A DNA stretch of 64,000 nucleotides, from contig RHDP01000001.1 of assembly GCA_003725745.1 (NCBI GenBank), forward strand, positions 4,534,501-4,598,500. The letters run 5' to 3'. Positions within the stretch are counted from its first letter, which is position 1; each line of letters opens with the position of its first letter. This stretch comes from Streptomyces sp. I6. Lineage in GTDB: Bacteria > Actinomycetota > Actinomycetes > Streptomycetales > Streptomycetaceae. This document shows, one piece after another, positions 18,538-27,672 of the stretch. A program made the position numbers and the translations under genes. The notes under the pieces are model-generated. The model was not told where the DNA came from and did not search any database. It was given only the letters and a program-made list of their open reading frames with translations.

Positions 18538-18712
18538 CGCCGTCATGGTGGGGTGGTGGTCGGGTGACGGGTGGGTGGGTCGGCGCGTAGCGCCGTCGTG
18601 GTGGGGTGGTGGTCGGGTGACGGGTGGGTGGGTCGGCGCGTAGCGGTGTCCTGCCGGGGTGGTGGTCGGGTGACGGGTGGGTGGGTCGGCGTGTAGCGCC
18701 GTCGTACGGCGG
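18524..18712. repeat. 53-bp tandem repeat starting in the moaE 3' end
   Basis: Copies begin at 18524, 18577, 18630 and 18683 (the last partial). Each begins GGGTCGGCGCGTAGCG and continues with GGGGTGGTGGTCGGGTGACG. Each full copy duplicates the last codons and stop of moaE and carries a 6-bp hairpin, CGGCGC-GTA-GCGCCG. The third and fourth copies have decayed stems. See findings. Confidence 0.9.
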
Positions 18713-18832
18713 CCCGTGGCCCGATTTGCGTAACCGCCCCCCGGGCACCAGCGTTGAAGCGGCACCCGGTTAATCTGCTGATCGGTCGGCTGCACAGGAA
18801 GTGGTTCCAGCTCGTGGGGTAGGGAGGTCGTG

Positions 18833-19003
18833 ATGGCGGCGCTCGCTTGGTTGCTGATCCCGCTTTTCGCCGTCGTCGGCGCGGCGATATGGGGGAGCTG
18901 GGCATCGAGGAACCGGACCACCGGCGATATCGCGGAACTCGCCGGCTACGCGCGCTTCCGTGACGCCATGGAGAGGTCCCACTCCGGGACGGACGCCGTC
19001 TGA
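18833..19003 (+). CDS. small single-pass membrane protein
   Basis: A 56-residue protein from ATG 18833 with GGGAGG seven bases upstream. The N-terminus MAALAWLLIPLFAVVGAAIW is one transmembrane helix. A short cytoplasmic tail rich in charged residues follows (IAELAGYARFRDAMERS). It sits directly upstream of the PDZ protease gene. Unknown function; the clean ribosome site and amphipathic tail argue that it is real. Confidence 0.7.
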   Translation: MAALAWLLIPLFAVVGAAIWGSWASRNRTTGDIAELAGYARFRDAMERSHSGTDAV

Positions 19004-19147
19004 CGCGACGGGTCGCCGAGGCCCCTCACGGGGACCGCTGCCGCCTCCCGTGGGCGTTCGGTGTGCTCTTGCGTGGCGCTCTGCCCCGGGCCCCGTACGG
19101 ACCGGCCCGACGGGTGCACTGACGGCCCAGTCCCGTACTGTCGTTCC

Positions 19148-20234
19148 ATGCCACGCCGCACAGCGACGATGCTCGCCTCCACCCTGGTCCTCATCGTGCT
19201 GCTCTGCGTGGGTGTGTTCATGACTCCGCCGTACTCGGAGATGACGCCCGGGCCCACGGTGAACACCCTCGGCGACTCCGGTGGCGAGCCGGTCCTCCGG
19301 ATCTCCGGCCGCAAGACCCATCCGACCTCCGGTCACCTGAACATGACGACGGTCCGGGTCACGGGGGCGGACTACAAGATGAACCTGGCGGAGGTCGTGT
19401 ACGGCTGGCTGGCGCATGACAACGTCGTGGTGCCGCACGAGACGCTCTACCCGGACGGCAAGACCGAGGAGCAGTCGAACCAGGAGAACGCGGAGGAGTT
19501 CAGCCAGTCCCAGGAGAGCGCCAAGGTCGCGGCCCTGCGTGAACTGGGCATCCCGGTGAGTTCCCGCGTCGTCGTCTCCTCCGTCCGCAAGGACAGCCCG
19601 GCAGAGGGCGCCCTGCACGCGGGCGATGTGATCAAAGCGGTCGACGGCACGCCGGTGAAACGGCCCGACGACGTCTCCCGGGCCGTGGTCAAGCACAGGC
19701 CGGGTGGCAAGGTCACCTTCACGATCGTCCCGGCGAAGGAGGCGGCAGCGGCGGAGAAGGCCGGCAAGGAGCCGACTGCGTCCCAGGACGTGCAGGTCGG
19801 CACGGTGCGGTCGGAGCAGGCCGACCGGACGATCGTGGGTATCACGGCCGGTACGGACCACACCTTCCCGTTCTCCGTCGACATCAAGCTGGCCGACGTG
19901 GGCGGCCCGAGCGCGGGGCTGATGTTCGCCCTCGGCATCGTCGACAAGCTCAGCCCGACCGACCTCACGGGGGCGAGTTCATCGCCGGTACGGGGACGAT
20001 CGACGACCGGGGCGTGGTCGGCCCCATCGGCGGCATCGAGATGAAGCTGGTCGGTGCGCGGAACGCGGGGCGAAGTACTTCCTGACGCCCAGCGCCAACT
20101 GCGCCGCCGCGGCCTCCGACGTCCCCGACGGCCTCACGCTGGTCAGGGTGAAGACGATCGGCGATGCGACGAAGTCCCTGGAGAAGATCCGCACCGGGAA
20201 GACCGCGGGTCTGCCCGGCTGCTCCGAGGGCTGA
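19148..20234 (+). CDS. PDZ/Lon-type (S16) membrane-anchored serine protease (two frame breaks)
   Basis: YlbL-like protease. The ATG at 19148 gives an N-terminal membrane anchor (TMLASTLVLIVLLCVGVFM), then a PDZ domain (residues about 125-205, SSVRKDSPAEGALHAGDV). A C-terminal Lon-type domain follows, with the nucleophile in GGPSAGLMFALG and the lysine after IGGIEMK. One base is missing in each of the G runs 19969-19973 and 20067-20070; repairing both restores LTGGEFIAGTG and ARNAGAKYF. Restored length is about 362. Orthologues sit next to UPF0182 in mycobacteria (Rv3194c/Rv3193c). It probably degrades or processes envelope proteins. Confidence 0.88.
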
Positions 20235-20324
20235 GGCCCCTCGGGAAGGACGGCACCCGCACTGATGGGCCCGCGGGGGCCGGGCTCCCGCGCGGGCCGT
20301 GAGGGGCGTGCCGATGGGCCGTGA

Positions 20325-20356
20325 GGGGGCGTACCGCGACCGCGGCACGCCCCCCT
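20325..20356. terminator. hairpin between convergent PDZ protease and PPA1309 genes
   Basis: GGGGGCGT pairs with ACGCCCCC around a GC-rich inner stem. A weaker hairpin, GGCCCGCG/CGCGGGCC, lies at 20268-20298. Together they fill the space between two convergent stops. Confidence 0.55.
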
Positions 20357-20402
20357 TCCGCCTTCTCCGCGCCCTCCGCGCCCTCGGCGCTGTTACGCGC
20401 CG

Positions 20403-20939
20403 TTACGCCTCGAAGGTCGCCGAGAGGGCCTCGGCGAGTCCCGGCACCAGGTCGGCTCCGGTGAGCACCTCGGTCGCGCTGTCCTTCTCCCGCAGCCGCA
20501 GCGCCGACTCCCGGGCGCCGTTTCGCAGCACCGCCACGGTCATCCGGACCTCCTGGCGGTCCGGATGCGCGGCCACCCACTCGGCCAGGCCCGCCTCGTC
20601 GAGGCCCTCGGGGACGGAGGTCTCCGCGGACGGCGGCAGCATCAGCCGCTCCACGGTGAGTGCGCACCCCGCCACGGCGTCGGGCCAGGCGATCGTCCCG
20701 AGGAACTCGTCCAGCGGGGTGCCGGAGGGGATCTCGTCCTGCTCGACCGGGGTCAGCGGCGCGGCCGTGCCCCCTTCGTCGGGTTCGTCGAGACCGAGCT
20801 GGGCGGCGAGGCCCGGCTCCTGGGCGCGCAGCTGCGCGGTGTCGACGAGGGCGAAGAGCCGGGCCGGCTGGTCCCAGCCGAGGCCGGACGCGTACTCGTC
20901 GATTTCGAGCACCGCGCGGGTGAGCGGGCTCGCGGCCAT
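20403..20939 (-). CDS. PPA1309-family conserved hypothetical protein
   Basis: About 178 residues from ATG 20939 (MAASPLTRAVLEIDEYASG). The family is conserved in actinobacteria with no known function; it is acidic, soluble and has no motif I can tie to catalysis. The chosen ATG has no clear ribosome site. An upstream ATG at 20967-20969 (MSNVSPGGP) has GGAGG upstream but is out of frame by one base across a C run. The true start may therefore be there and a base may be missing. It is divergent from the UPF0182 gene. Confidence 0.7.
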   Translation of the reverse strand: MAASPLTRAVLEIDEYASGLGWDQPARLFALVDTAQLRAQEPGLAAQLGLDEPDEGGTAAPLTPVEQDEIPSGTPLDEFLGTIAWPDAVAGCALTVERLMLPPSAETSVPEGLDEAGLAEWVAAHPDRQEVRMTVAVLRNGARESALRLREKDSATEVLTGADLVPGLAEALSATFEA

Positions 20940-21133
20940 CGGGGGCCGCCGGGGGAAACGTTGGACATGCTCAATATCCTGCCTCCTCCGGCCCCGGAGT
21001 CGGGAACTAGGTAAAGCTTCAGTAAGTTGCATGAGTGGGCCCTACGATCGCGTGGGCCCGCAGCAGAGGTGCCGGACGCATGGGACGGCACCCGGGACAA
21101 CGCTTACACAACCGCGAACTCGAGGGGCGCACG

Positions 21134-24058
21134 TTGGCTTTCCAGATGCCGGACCGCGGCGGAGGCCCGACCGGGCCACGGATCAGAGTGGGCCGGCCGT
21201 CCCGGCGCGTACGAACGCTGCTGATGACGCTCGGCGTGCTCGCCGTGCTCGCCATGGCCTTTGTCATGTTCGCCGGGTTCTGGACCGACTGGCTCTGGTA
21301 CCGCTCGGTGAAGTACTCGTCGGTGTTCACCACGACCCTCTGGACCAAGATCGGCCTGTTTGCGGTCTTCGGCCTGCTGATGGCCGCATCGGTCGGACTG
21401 AACATCTGGCTGGCGCACCGGCTGAGGCCGCCGCTGAGCGCGATGTCGCTCGAGCAGCAGAGCCTCGACCGGTACCGCATGGGCATCGCCCCGTACAAGA
21501 AGTGGGTGCTCCTCGGGATCACCGCGCTTGTCGGGCTGATCGCCGGAGCGTCCGCCTCCTCCCAGTGGCGCACCTGGCTGACCTGGGTCAACGGCGTGCC
21601 GTTCGGTCAGAAGGACCCCCAGTTCGGGATGGACGTGGCGTTCTACGCGTTCGACCTGCCCTGGTACCGGTTCCTGCTGGGCTTCGGCTTCGCCGCCGCG
21701 GTGCTCTCCCTGATCGCCGCGGTCCTCACCCACTACCTGTACGGCGGGCTGCGGGTCACCAGCCCCGGGGCGCGGGCCACCGCCGCGGCCACCGGCCATC
21801 TGTCGGTGCTGCTCGGGATCTTCGTCGCGCTCAAGGCCGTGGCGTACTGGCTGGACCGGTACGGCCTGGCCGTCAAGTCCAGTGACTTCAAGGCGGCGGG
21901 CAACTGGACGGGCCTGCGGTACGTCGACGCGAACGCCTACCTGCCGGCGAAGACGATCCTGTTCTGCATCGCGGTCATCTGCGCCGTGCTGTTCTTCGCG
22001 ACGCTCTGGCGGCGCACCTGGCAGCTTCCGGTGATCGGCTTCGGGCTGATGGTGCTCTCGGCCATCCTCATCGGCGGCCTCTACCCGGCCATCGTGCAGA
22101 AGTTCCAGGTCCAGCCGAACGAGCAGGCCAAGGAAGCCCCGTACATCAAGAAGAACATCGACGCCACGCGCGAGGCGTACGGCATCGACGCGGCGAAGTC
22201 CGAGAACTACGGCGGCAAGGGCGACCCGACGCGGAAGGCACAGCAGCGCGAGCAGGCCGCCACGGCAGCCAGCTACCGGCTCGTGGACTCGAACATCGTC
22301 TCGCCAGCCTTCCAGCAGCTCCAGCAGGAGCGGAAGTACTACCAGTTCCCCGCGACCCTCGACGTGGACCGGTACACCGGCCCCGACGGGAAGCCGCAGG
22401 ACACGGTCATCGGTCTGCGTGAGCTCAACATCACGGGCATTCCCAAGCGGAACTGGATCAACGACCACTTCACCTACACCCACGGCTTCGGCGCGATCGC
22501 GGCCAAGGGCACCAACACGATCACCAACGAGGACCAGGGCACGGTCGGTGCCCCGGACTTCATCGAGTCCGGCCTGCCCACCAAGGGCCAGCTCGGCACG
22601 TACGAGCAGCGGGTCTACTACGGCGAGAAGACCGAGCAGTACTCGATCGTCGGCGGCCCGCAGAAGGAGCTGGACTACGAGAAGAACGGCGAGGTGACCA
22701 CCAGCTACAAGGGCAAGAGCGGGGTCGACCTCTCCGGTGCCTTCAACCGGGCCGCGTACGCGGTGGCGTTCAGCGAGCCGCAGATCCTCTATTCCGGAGC
22801 GATCGGCGACGGTTCGCGGATCCTCTACAACCGCACCCCCAAGGAGCGCGTCGAGGCGGTGGCCCCCTGGCTCACCATCGACGGCGACGCCTACCCGGCG
22901 GTGGTCGACGGCCGGATCAAGTGGGTCGTCGACGCCTACACCACGACGAACGGATACCCCTACGCGTCGCGCACGACGCTCGGGGACACCACGGCCGACT
23001 CGCTGACCGACAGCCAGCGTGCCGTCGTCGCGCAGCAGAACCAGGTCAACTACATCCGCAACTCGGTGAAGGCGACCGTGGACGCCTACGACGGCACGGT
23101 GGACCTGTACCAGTGGGACACCAAGGACCCGGTCCTGAAGACCTGGATGAAGGCCTTCCCGGACACGGTCAAGCCGAAGGGCGAGATCGCGCCGGATCTG
23201 CTGGCCCACCTCCGGTACCCGCAGGACATGTTCAAGGTCCAGCGCGAGCTGCTCACCCGGTACCACGTGACGGACCCCGACCAGTTCTACACCGGCAGCG
23301 ACGCCTGGCAGGTGCCGAACGACCCGACGCAGAAGGACGGCAGCGCGGTCCCGCCGTACTACCTGAGCCTGAAGATGCCGGGCGAGCAGGAGCAGAAGTT
23401 CTCGCTGACCACGACGTTCACGCCCAGCGGGCGGCCCAACCTGGGTGCGTTCATGGCCGTCGACGCCGATGCCAACAGCAAGGACTACGGCTCGATCAGA
23501 CTGCTGAGGGTGACCTCCACCGTGCAGGGGCCCTCGCAGGTGCAGAGCGAGCTCAACAGTGTGCCGGAGGTCGCGACGTTCGTCCGCGACCTGCGGGGCA
23601 CCGATTCGGAGATCGACTACGGCAATCTGCTCACGGTCCCGCTGGACGGCGGTTTCCTGTACGTCGAGCCGGTGTACGCCCGAGGCGGCGCCGCCAACTA
23701 CCCGCTGCTGAAGAAGGTGGCGGTGTCCTACGGCGGCAAGCCGGTCTTCAAGGACAGCCTCGACGAGGCGCTGAACGCGGTGTTCGGGGTGGAGGGCGAA
23801 GAGCCGCCGGCCACGCCGCAGCCGCCGGCGGAGCCGGGCGACACCACGCCGCAGCCGCCGGCGACGGGCAGCGCGGCGCTGAAGCAGGCCATCGCGGACG
23901 CCCAGAAGGCGTACGAGGCGGGCCAGGAGGCGCTGAAGAAGAACGACTGGACGGCGTACGGCAAGGCCCAGGCGGAGCTGCAGGCGGCGCTGGACCGGGC
24001 GGCGGCGGCACAGTCGCAGGCGGCCCCCGGGGCACCGTCGCGTAAACCCGGAGGCTGA
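21134..24058 (+). CDS. UPF0182 family large membrane protein
   Basis: 974 residues from TTG 21134, six bases after GAGGGG; the next in-frame ATG (MPDRGGG) is an alternative. Seven or so transmembrane helices lie in the first third (e.g. [20 protein letters not shown]). A very large extracytoplasmic domain follows (about residues 345-900). The tail alternates Pro-rich and Ala/Gln-rich sequence ([19 protein letters not shown]). The mycobacterial orthologue is Rv3193c. Biochemical role unknown. It is next to the PDZ protease here and in mycobacteria, which suggests a functional link. Confidence 0.9.
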   Translation: MAFQMPDRGGGPTGPRIRVGRPSRRVRTLLMTLGVLAVLAMAFVMFAGFWTDWLWYRSVKYSSVFTTTLWTKIGLFAVFGLLMAASVGLNIWLAHRLRPPLSAMSLEQQSLDRYRMGIAPYKKWVLLGITALVGLIAGASASSQWRTWLTWVNGVPFGQKDPQFGMDVAFYAFDLPWYRFLLGFGFAAAVLSLIAAVLTHYLYGGLRVTSPGARATAAATGHLSVLLGIFVALKAVAYWLDRYGLAVKSSDFKAAGNWTGLRYVDANAYLPAKTILFCIAVICAVLFFATLWRRTWQLPVIGFGLMVLSAILIGGLYPAIVQKFQVQPNEQAKEAPYIKKNIDATREAYGIDAAKSENYGGKGDPTRKAQQREQAATAASYRLVDSNIVSPAFQQLQQERKYYQFPATLDVDRYTGPDGKPQDTVIGLRELNITGIPKRNWINDHFTYTHGFGAIAAKGTNTITNEDQGTVGAPDFIESGLPTKGQLGTYEQRVYYGEKTEQYSIVGGPQKELDYEKNGEVTTSYKGKSGVDLSGAFNRAAYAVAFSEPQILYSGAIGDGSRILYNRTPKERVEAVAPWLTIDGDAYPAVVDGRIKWVVDAYTTTNGYPYASRTTLGDTTADSLTDSQRAVVAQQNQVNYIRNSVKATVDAYDGTVDLYQWDTKDPVLKTWMKAFPDTVKPKGEIAPDLLAHLRYPQDMFKVQRELLTRYHVTDPDQFYTGSDAWQVPNDPTQKDGSAVPPYYLSLKMPGEQEQKFSLTTTFTPSGRPNLGAFMAVDADANSKDYGSIRLLRVTSTVQGPSQVQSELNSVPEVATFVRDLRGTDSEIDYGNLLTVPLDGGFLYVEPVYARGGAANYPLLKKVAVSYGGKPVFKDSLDEALNAVFGVEGEEPPATPQPPAEPGDTTPQPPATGSAALKQAIADAQKAYEAGQEALKKNDWTAYGKAQAELQAALDRAAAAQSQAAPGAPSRKPGG

Positions 24059-24120
24059 CCGAACGGGTGGTTCACCGGACGGACTCCACTCCGCACCGTG
24101 GTACGGTAGGTACACAACGA

Positions 24121-24194
24121 CGCGGGGTGGAGCAGCTCGGTAGCTCGCTGGGCTCATAACCCAGAGGTCGCAGGTTCAAATCCTGTCCCCGCTA
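24121..24194 (+). tRNA. initiator tRNA-fMet (CAT), copy 1
   Basis: 74 bases form a full cloverleaf with anticodon CAT in GGGCTCATAACCC. Initiator hallmarks are an unpaired first position (C1 opposite U72) and the three G-C pairs GGG:CCC in the anticodon stem. The T arm is GCAGG-TTCAAAT-CCTGT. CCA is not encoded. Identical to the copy at 26685. Confidence 0.95.
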
Positions 24195-24201
24195 CTGAGA
24201 T

Positions 24202-24235
24202 CGAGGGCCCGGATCCATCAGGATCCGGGCCCTCG
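24202..24235 (+). terminator. terminator of tRNA-fMet copy 1
   Basis: A perfect 15-bp stem, CGAGGGCCCGGATCC with its complement, around ATCA. It starts eight bases after the tRNA. Confidence 0.85.
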
Positions 24236-24408
24236 GCGTGTGTGGAGAAAGTTGTTCCCGAATTCTGTCCCGATTCGGGTGGGTTGGGTCCGGCGCCCTG
24301 AAGTGATGCGTGTTTGGCTTGTCTCTCTGTGGGCATGTCGACAAAACGCTGAAGTGACCTCACTGGCTGCGGTATACCAGGTGTACGCGGGTTGCGGGTG
24401 GTGCGACG

Positions 24409-26594
24409 ATGGATTTCATGGGGGACGGGACAACTCTGTTGGAGATGGGGCGGTTTGCGCACGAGCATGCCGTCACCGCCGTGGCGGCGGTGGGTGTGGC
24501 CGATGCGACGGCCGTCGACGCGGTGGACGCCGTGGACTGCGTGGACTGCGTGGACCCGCTCGAGTCGCTGACCCCGGTGGAACCTCTGCCCGTCACCGAC
24601 GCCGAGGCCGAGACCGAGGCCCGGCACCGTCGCGCCGCCGAGGCGGGCGACGTGGCCTCCATGAGCGTCCTCGGGGCGATGCTCCTGCGCCGGGGCGATC
24701 TTGACGGAGCGGAGCCGCATCTGCGCACCGCCACCGCGGAGGGCGACCGCGCCGCCGCGAACAACCTCGGCGTCCTGCTGCACCAGCGCGGTTACGCCGA
24801 CGACGCGGCCGGCTGGTGGCGGATCGCCGCGGTCGCCGGTTCCGCTGCCGCGGCGCACGCGCTCGGCCGGCACTTCCGGGAGCGGGGCGACGAGCCGGCC
24901 GCCGAGTACTGGCTCCGCCAGTCCGCCGAGCAGGGGCACGCCCTCGGCGCCTACGCCCTGGCCGATCTGCTGGAGCACCGCAGCGAGCCCGATGCCGAAC
25001 GCTGGCTGCGCGCGGCCGCCGAGCAGGGCCACCGCGAGGCCGCGTACCGGCTGGCACGTGCCCTCGAGAGGCGTTCGCCGGGCGGGGACCCTCCGGAGGC
25101 CCGCCGTCCCGTCGGGACCGCCCCAGGCAAGGGGTCCCGCAGGCCCGGTGGCAGCGGCGCGGCCGTGGCCGGTGGGGCCGGCGGTGCGGCAGGGCCCGAG
25201 GGCGCGGACGTGCCGAAGCCCGCGGACGCGGCAGGCCGCGATGCTGCGGCCGCCGTCATCCCCGCCCCCCGCAGCGCCGCCGAGCCCTCGGCGCCGGCGG
25301 TGCCCGCGGCGGACGGCCCCGCCGCGTCCCCGGCGTCCCCGGGGTCCGCGGGGTCCGCGGGGTCCGCGGGGTCCGCGGGGTCCGAACGCCGGGACGAGGC
25401 GGAGCAGTGGTACCGGCAGGCGGCCGCCCGCGGGCACCGCCGGGCCGCGCTGCACCTCGGCGGCATTCTGGAGCGCCGGGGCGAGCTGAAGGAGGCCGCG
25501 CGCTGGTACCTCACCGCGGCCAGGGACGGCGAGGCGCGTGCCGCCTGCGCCCTGGGGTTCCTGCTGAAGGACGCCGGCGACGAGGAGGGTGCCGCCGTCT
25601 GGTGGCTGCGGGCCGCCCAGGACGGCGATGGCAACGCCGCCAACGCGCTGGGCGCGCTGCACGCCGCCCGCGGTGAGCACCAGTCCGCCGAGCGCTGGTA
25701 CCGCGCAGCCCTGGACGCGGGTGATGTGAACGGGGCGTACAACCTCGGTCTGCTGTGTGCCGCCCAGGGCCGTACCGGTCAGGCCGAGCAGTGGTATCGC
25801 CGTGCCGCGTACGCCGGGCACCGCGAGGCAGCCAACGCGCTCGCCGTCCTGCTGCTGCAGGCCGGGGACCCGGCCGGCGCCGAGCCCTGGTTCTCCAAGG
25901 CCGCCGAGGCGGGGAGCGTGGACGCCGCCTTCAACCTCGGGATCCTCCACGCGGGCCGGGACGAGGACCGCACGGCGCTGCGCTGGTACGCCCGGGCGGC
26001 GGCGGCAGGGCACACGGAGGCAGCCCTGCAGGTCGGGATGGCCTGTCTGCGCGACGGGGACGAGCATGCGGCCGAGCGGCATCTGCGCTGCGCCGCGGGC
26101 GGCGGAAGCGCCGAGGCGGCGTTCCGTCTCGCGACGGTGCTGGACGCGCGCCAGCCGCCGCCGGGCGCGCCCGCGCTCGGTGAGCCGATGGGCGAGAAGA
26201 CCGAGTGCGAGGAGTGGTACGAGCGGGCCGCGGCGCAGGGGCACCGCCGGGCGCAGGTGCGTGTCGGCATGCTCGCCGCGGCCCGTGGCGATCTCACCGA
26301 AGCCGCCCGCTGGTACCGGGACGCGGCGGAGGCGGGCAGCCGCAACGGCGCCTTCAATCTGGGGCTGCTGCTGGCCCGTGAGGGCAACGAGCGTGAGGCC
26401 GCCCTCTGGTGGGCCCGCGCGGCCCGGGCGGGCCACGGGCGTGCGGCGCTCCGGCTCGCCCTGCTGGCCGCGCGCCGGGGGAGCTGGCGGAGGGCCAGCG
26501 CTGGTGTGCCCGTGCGGTGGAGCTGGGGCCCGCCGAGGTAGCGGACCGGGCGGCCGCGCTCCGCGAGGCGCTGCACCAGGAGCTCACGGCCTGA
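24409..26594 (+). CDS. Sel1/TPR repeat protein (frame break at 26477-26481)
   Basis: About 728 residues from ATG 24409. After a valine/aspartate-rich start (DAVDAVDCVDCVD) come two blocks of Sel1-like helical repeats of roughly 36 residues, each with the pattern A..WYR.AA..G...A...LG (for example EQWYRQAAARGHRRAALHLG). The blocks are separated by a low-complexity Pro/Ala/Ser linker containing GSAGSAGSAGSAGS. Sel1 repeats act as protein-binding scaffolds; partners are unknown. Near the end the G run 26477-26481 lacks one base; repair gives ARRGELAEGQRWCARAVELG and a normal end. The gene lies between two identical tRNA genes. Confidence 0.88.
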
Positions 26595-26684
26595 GGCGGG
26601 TGTCACACCGCTCGGCGGCCCGCTCGCGTGAAGGCATACGGATTTGCTCCGGTCCGCGGGGTGACGTACTGTTGACCAGGTCGA

Positions 26685-26758
26685 CGCGGGGTGGAGCAGC
26701 TCGGTAGCTCGCTGGGCTCATAACCCAGAGGTCGCAGGTTCAAATCCTGTCCCCGCTA
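26685..26758 (+). tRNA. initiator tRNA-fMet (CAT), copy 2
   Basis: Identical over all 74 bases to the gene at 24121. TTGCTC-N17-TACTGT ends about 16 bases upstream and is a credible promoter. With the few flanking bases that also match, the two copies form 81-bp direct repeats (24118-24198 and 26682-26762). Confidence 0.95.
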
Positions 26759-26765
26759 CTGAAGG

Positions 26766-26800
26766 CCGAAGGCCCGGATCCAGTGGATCCGGGCCTTCGG
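26766..26800 (+). terminator. terminator of tRNA-fMet copy 2
   Basis: A perfect 16-bp stem starting CCGAAGGCCCGGATCC, loop AGT. The core GGCCCGGATCC is shared with the terminator of copy 1, so the whole tRNA-terminator unit appears duplicated. Confidence 0.85.
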
Positions 26801-27102
26801 TGCGTCGTGGGCCGTGTCGGCGGTGAGCGCTCCGGAGCGGCCGGACCCCGGTGATGCGCGGGACCCGTCTCCGGCCGCGGACGGCACGGAGCGGGCCGGG
26901 TGGGCGGCACGGCGGACGGCACCGGTGGGCGGCAGGACGAAGGCCGTCGAAGGCCGGCACGCCGTGGACGCCAAGGGTGCTGTCGACGGGAAGGGCGCGT
27001 CGGCGGCAGGCCGGCGGAAGGCCGACAGAAGCCGGGTGAAGGGGACGGCCGGGCCGTCGCGGTCCGCCCGTGAACGGGCGCGGGATCTCGCCCCGCGGGG
27101 AG
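26801..27102. other. spacer without a supported gene
   Basis: About 300 bases between the second tRNA terminator and the Fur gene. An open frame exists on the plus strand (26814-27143), but it lacks a ribosome site, is basic and low complexity, and overlaps the end of the Fur gene. I do not annotate it. Confidence 0.5.
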
Positions 27103-27519
27103 CTAGGCGCTCGCGCAGTTCGGGCAGAGGCCCCGGTAGGTGACCTCGACGTCCGAGATGGTGAAGCCGAAGCGCTCCGAGTCGGGCAGGTCGGTCAGCG
27201 GATTGCCGTTGGGGTGGACGTCCCGGATCGCGCCGCAGCGCCCGCAGACCAGGTGCTGGTGCGGGCGGTGGGCGTTCGGGTCGTATCGCTTGGCGCGGTG
27301 GTCCGTCGCCACTTCCAGGATCTCGCCCAGTGAGACCAGCTCACCCAGGGTGTTGTAGACGGTGGCCCGGGAGATCTCCGGCAGCCGCTCGACCGCGCGG
27401 GCGTGCACCTCGTCGGCGGTCAGATGGACGTGCTCACCGTCGAGGACCTCGGCCACGACGCGCCGCTGGGCGGTCATGCGCCAGCCGCGTCCGCGCAGGC
27501 GTTCCAACAGGTCGCTCAT
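27103..27519 (-). CDS. Fur/PerR-family metalloregulator, divergent from catalase
   Basis: 138 residues from ATG 27519. The N-terminal winged helix contains RATVYNTLGELVSLG (recognition helix). The dimerisation domain has metal ligands H84, H87 and H89 (HRPHQHLV) and two structural-zinc pairs, C92-x2-C95 and C132-x2-C135. Divergent position and the shared palindromic site at 27586-27600 suggest it represses the catalase gene and itself until peroxide oxidises it, as CatR/PerR proteins do. Whether it is CatR, FurA or PerR cannot be decided by eye. Confidence 0.9.
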   Translation of the reverse strand: MSDLLERLRGRGWRMTAQRRVVAEVLDGEHVHLTADEVHARAVERLPEISRATVYNTLGELVSLGEILEVATDHRAKRYDPNAHRPHQHLVCGRCGAIRDVHPNGNPLTDLPDSERFGFTISDVEVTYRGLCPNCASA

Positions 27520-27579
27520 GCGTATCAGCCTAACAGCCGGGGAGCCGGATCCCGAACGGGTGTGAGTTTGGATGGGCAT

Positions 27580-27607
27580 TTGACTTAGACAATGTCTATT
27601 GTAGGAT
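27580..27607 (+). promoter_or_regulatory. catalase promoter with overlapping Fur/PerR-like operator
   Basis: TTGACT and TAGGAT are 16 bases apart. The spacer holds AGAC-AAT-GTCT (27587-27597), within the AT-rich TTAGACAATGTCTATT. A repressor bound there would block RNA polymerase. The start codon is about 65 bases downstream. Confidence 0.7.
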
Positions 27608-27672
27608 CGCAGACATCATTAGCCAAGGGACAGGACTGGCAGGCGATGACGCAGTTTTCGCAGGAGGCGCAC

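Noticed and set aside
21104-24157. 1017-codon open frame opposite the UPF0182 gene
   Set aside because: Composition is Arg/Val/Leu/Asp-rich with no motif; it mirrors the codon bias of the real gene.
24118-26762. Integrated element bounded by tRNA direct repeats
   Set aside because: No integrase, recombination directionality gene or composition change; the intervening gene looks native. Simple tRNA duplication is more likely.
26814-27143. Possible 109-residue protein after the second tRNA
   Set aside because: No ribosome site, low-complexity basic sequence, and overlap with the end of the Fur gene on the opposite strand.
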